From CAVSWT01 sp963782985 (lineage in GTDB: Bacteria; Bacteroidota; Ignavibacteria; Ignavibacteriales; Ignavibacteriaceae), in assembly GCA_963782985.1 (NCBI GenBank), contig CAWALU010000002.1, forward strand, positions 186,001 to 250,000: DNA of 64,000 nt, written 5' to 3'. Of the stretch, positions 61,943 through 64,000 are shown one piece after another (the first letter of the stretch is position 1; every line of letters begins with the position of its first letter). The position numbers and the translations under genes are program-made. Under the pieces are notes generated by a model. The model was not told the DNA's origin. It saw only the letters and a list, made by a program, of their open reading frames with translations, and searched no databases.

Positions 61943-62430
61943 TATTTTCTTCCTCCGGAATTTCTACCGCCATTATTGTTTCTAACATTGTTCGAATCAC
62001 TACCGCTGCTGCTTCTAGTAGTTGTGGAAGAACTTCCTGAACTTGTAGAACTTTTCCCTACGTTTGAACTGCTCGAACTACCGCTATCAGTATTTCTTGC
62101 AGGCGGAGGAGCATTATTTATATCCCCATTATCTCTCGGCGCTGTTCCTCTTCCGCCGTCATTATTCCGCACTGCGCCTGCAGTTGCATTGTCTCTACCG
62201 TCCGAAGCTGAGTTGGCTGCCGGCGGAGTTAAGGTTAGCCACCAGGGATAATTATAGTAATATCCGTATTCTCCGTAATAAGGGTTATTATAATAGCTGT
62301 CATAATTACTTTGATAATAATCCGATTCTGTTGGAAAATTATCTTCGGGACTCCAAACAACCGTATAGCATCCGGTAAGAAAAATTCCTAATGACATTAA
62401 AATTATAATATTTAAAATTATTCGTTTCAT
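61942..62430 (-). CDS. Low-complexity lipoprotein, Tyr/Asn and Ser/Asn rich
   Basis: 162 residues with a lipoprotein signal ending LTGC (Cys21) and then YTVVWSPEDNFP. A Tyr/Asn-rich part (about 38-65; SYYNNPYYGEYGYYY) is followed by a Ser/Asn/Gly-rich tail. No enzymatic domain. It shares the GCYTxV start and the overall plan with the next gene upstream, so the two are probably related. Six bases separate them. Function unknown; a surface or adhesion role is only a guess. Confidence 0.72.
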   Translation of the reverse strand: MKRIILNIIILMSLGIFLTGCYTVVWSPEDNFPTESDYYQSNYDSYYNNPYYGEYGYYYNYPWWLTLTPPAANSASDGRDNATAGAVRNNDGGRGTAPRDNGDINNAPPPARNTDSGSSSSSNVGKSSTSSGSSSTTTRSSSGSDSNNVRNNNGGRNSGGRK

Positions 62431-62436
62431 TAGTAG

Positions 62437-63606
62437 TTATCTCCTTCTACCGCTGTCATTAGAACCAGATGAGCGTCCGCCGGAATTTGACGATCTTCCG
62501 CTGTTTCCGCTATTTGTGCTGCGGGGCGGGGCAGATGTTCTTGGCGGAGGACTGTAAGTTCTTTGCGGAGGCGAGTATGATTTGGGCGTATTATTCGTTC
62601 TTGGTTTATTGTATGTGCCGCTGTTTCTATCAGAACTTTTTGATCTTGTATCTTTTTTAACTTTCGGCTGATTATTATTATTTGTTCTACCGTTTTCCTT
62701 CGACTTACGTTCAACAGGTTTTCTGTAATCGGGAGTTCTCGTATCCGTTTTTTTAACTTCATTTTTTCTGGTGCGATTATTTTCTGCCGCTCTGCCGCTA
62801 GTAGTATTTCTTGGATCATTATTTCTTTTAACGGTAGAACGCGTGTCTTCGATGCTTCTTCCGTTCCTAACAGATTTTTCACGCGCGGTGGCTTCGCGGC
62901 TTTTATCAATTCCCATATTTCTTACGCCGCTGGTACGGCTTGGTTTTTCAAGCGATCTGGAAACTGCTGAGCGTTCAGTTCGGGTTGAGATTCCAGCGCT
63001 AGTTCCCCTCGTTAATGTGCCTCTGCTTCCAAGGCTGCTTCCTCTTAACCCATCATTATTTCTAATTCTTGTTCCACTGTTGCTTCTGGTTCTGTAATAA
63101 GTATGATTATCATTATAGCTCCAATAATTTCCATAACCATAGTTATAAGGATTATAATTATAATAGCCAGAATAATAATAATTAGAAGGGTAACAAGGCG
63201 AATACCATCCGTAAGTTCCGCACCAATTCCAGTAATTGAACGGATCGTAATAAACAGATGAATACCAGAAAGGATCGTAATAATTTCCAAATCCTATCCC
63301 AATAGAATAGGAAGGATAATAGTATGAATAAAATCTTTTGTGGGAAGGAAAGCCGTCTATATAATAGTTATTAATCACTGTTCCATCTTCATCGGAATTG
63401 TAATAAGCATTATCTTCATCGCTGTAATAATTCGTGTCGTTCTCTGAATTATTATATCCTTCAGCGCGCGAAGCATAATTATTATCCTGCTCAGTTTTGT
63501 TCCTATTTTTATCGCGGTCTTTCATTGCAACTTGCGTATAGCATCCGCTTAAAAAAGAAGCGACTAAAAGAATTAAAATTAAATGTAGTGTTTTAAATTT
63601 TTTCAT
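62437..63606 (-). CDS. Low-complexity lipoprotein, Tyr-rich then Ser/Arg/Asn-rich
   Basis: 389 residues. Lipoprotein signal ending LSGC (Cys22), then YTQVAMKD. Residues about 85-185 are extremely Tyr/Asn/Gly/Trp-rich (YYDPFNYWNWCGTYGWYSP), and the rest is Arg/Ser/Asn/Pro-rich and probably disordered. First gene of a three-gene unit with the smaller lipoprotein and the FadL-type barrel. GAGG lies 8 bases before the start. The 166-base gap upstream (63607-63772) shows no convincing promoter. Function unknown. Confidence 0.75.
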   Translation of the reverse strand: MKKFKTLHLILILLVASFLSGCYTQVAMKDRDKNRNKTEQDNNYASRAEGYNNSENDTNYYSDEDNAYYNSDEDGTVINNYYIDGFPSHKRFYSYYYPSYSIGIGFGNYYDPFWYSSVYYDPFNYWNWCGTYGWYSPCYPSNYYYSGYYNYNPYNYGYGNYWSYNDNHTYYRTRSNSGTRIRNNDGLRGSSLGSRGTLTRGTSAGISTRTERSAVSRSLEKPSRTSGVRNMGIDKSREATAREKSVRNGRSIEDTRSTVKRNNDPRNTTSGRAAENNRTRKNEVKKTDTRTPDYRKPVERKSKENGRTNNNNQPKVKKDTRSKSSDRNSGTYNKPRTNNTPKSYSPPQRTYSPPPRTSAPPRSTNSGNSGRSSNSGGRSSGSNDSGRRR

Positions 63607-63772
63607 TGTGCAACCTCATACTTTTTACTAATGCAATATGTGCAAAAACTAAGCCGGATTAAAGGTCTTTATACGGTAACAATTTGATGATTTGATCTGC
63701 ATTATATCATGGTGTGTACAGCTTAGTAAACAAGTCTGTATAATAATAAATACAAATATCTTGTTCAGAGAT

Positions 63773-64000
63773 TTAGTTGAAAATATTTTTAATGTACTCG
63801 ATTCTAATTGCTCTATCGGCGGCGCTGGGGTTAAGCTTTTTATTATTTAAAATATCGCGTAAGTCAAAGCCAAAAGTAAGTCCCGAACCAAGCGACCATC
63901 GAATTCCCATATTTAAATAACCATTTCCATTACCGAATATTTTTCCGTTATTATCATTAAGAGCCAAATCATATTCGCCAATTAAAGAAAAATCATTGCC
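63773..64000 (-). CDS. C-terminal end of a probable outer-membrane beta-barrel protein (partial)
   Basis: The frame is open to the right edge of the window; 75 codons are visible. It shows alternating strands typical of a barrel (DFSLIGEYDLALND, YLNMGIRWSLGSGLTFGFDLRDIL) and ends IRIEYIKNIFN. The rest of the gene lies outside, so the family cannot be named. No terminator is evident in the gap after its stop. Confidence 0.6.
   Translation of the reverse strand, partial: GNDFSLIGEYDLALNDNNGKIFGNGNGYLNMGIRWSLGSGLTFGFDLRDILNNKKLNPSAADRAIRIEYIKNIFN

Noticed and set aside
62064..62378. 104-codon plus-strand ORF, and others opposite the low-complexity lipoproteins
   Set aside because: Repetitive codons on the real strand produce long chance frames on the other. 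They have no ribosome site, no signal peptide and no known domain.
1..64000. CRISPR arrays, insertion sequences, tRNA or rRNA genes, prophage
   Set aside because: No regularly spaced direct repeats, transposase-like proteins, cloverleaf sequences or phage genes were seen on reading both strands.

Overview
The window looks like a chromosomal segment of an Ignavibacteria-type bacterium (Bacteroidota/Chlorobi side). The reasons are AT-rich DNA, several secreted proteins ending in the type IX secretion (T9SS) sorting tail with a YPNPFNP-like motif, a PorV-family protein, a TonB receptor with a carboxypeptidase-like N-terminal domain, and promoters with the TAnnTTTG -10 box typical of Bacteroidota. 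The genus is inferred; nothing in the window fixes it.

Left part (1-12.7 kb): the 3' end of a UvrD/PcrA helicase and a phosphofructokinase with the residues of the pyrophosphate-dependent type, then two convergently placed amino-acid operons on the minus strand. One is thrA-asd-thrB-thrC-proC (threonine, plus proline). The other is dapA-dapB-dapH-lysC followed by an internally deleted M20 amidohydrolase. Each operon starts with a near-consensus promoter, a very short ORF and an intrinsic terminator. The short ORF before thrA is rich in Thr codons; the one before dapA carries five Lys codons in seven positions. Both fit ribosome-mediated attenuators, and the lysine one shows a full 1:2, 2:3, 3:4 pairing scheme.

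Middle part (12.8-30.6 kb, plus strand): a third promoter and leader ORF (51 codons, Ile/Leu-rich tail) precede ilvB-ilvN-ilvC-leuB-leuA-leuC-leuD-cimA, then an omega-amidase-like gene, gltB-gltD (glutamate synthase) and a small thioesterase. ilvB is out of frame with its natural 5' end at a T TTA AAA sequence. ilvD and ilvA are not in the window.

30.7-51.3 kb (plus strand): a GntR/HutC-type regulator and a probable regulon for surface capture and use of glycerophosphodiesters or glycerol-3-phosphate. It holds a TonB receptor, a large T9SS protein, a PorV-like barrel, GlpD, LamG/lamin-tail and beta-propeller secreted proteins, a glycerophosphodiester phosphodiesterase lipoprotein, an SGNH hydrolase, a secreted HAD phosphatase and a GlpT-type transporter. 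Matching operators lie over the regulator and receptor promoters. The last T9SS gene is frameshifted.

Right part (51.3-64 kb, minus strand): a menaquinone cluster menF-menD-menH / menB-menA-menE without menC, interrupted by a decayed MntA-HepT (nucleotidyltransferase/HEPN) toxin-antitoxin pair on the plus strand. Then come rsgA, which seems to start with ATT, a FadL-type outer-membrane transporter with two low-complexity lipoproteins, and the 3' end of another envelope protein. Menaquinone would be the electron acceptor for GlpD, linking the last two regions. No rRNA, tRNA, CRISPR array or insertion sequence was found.
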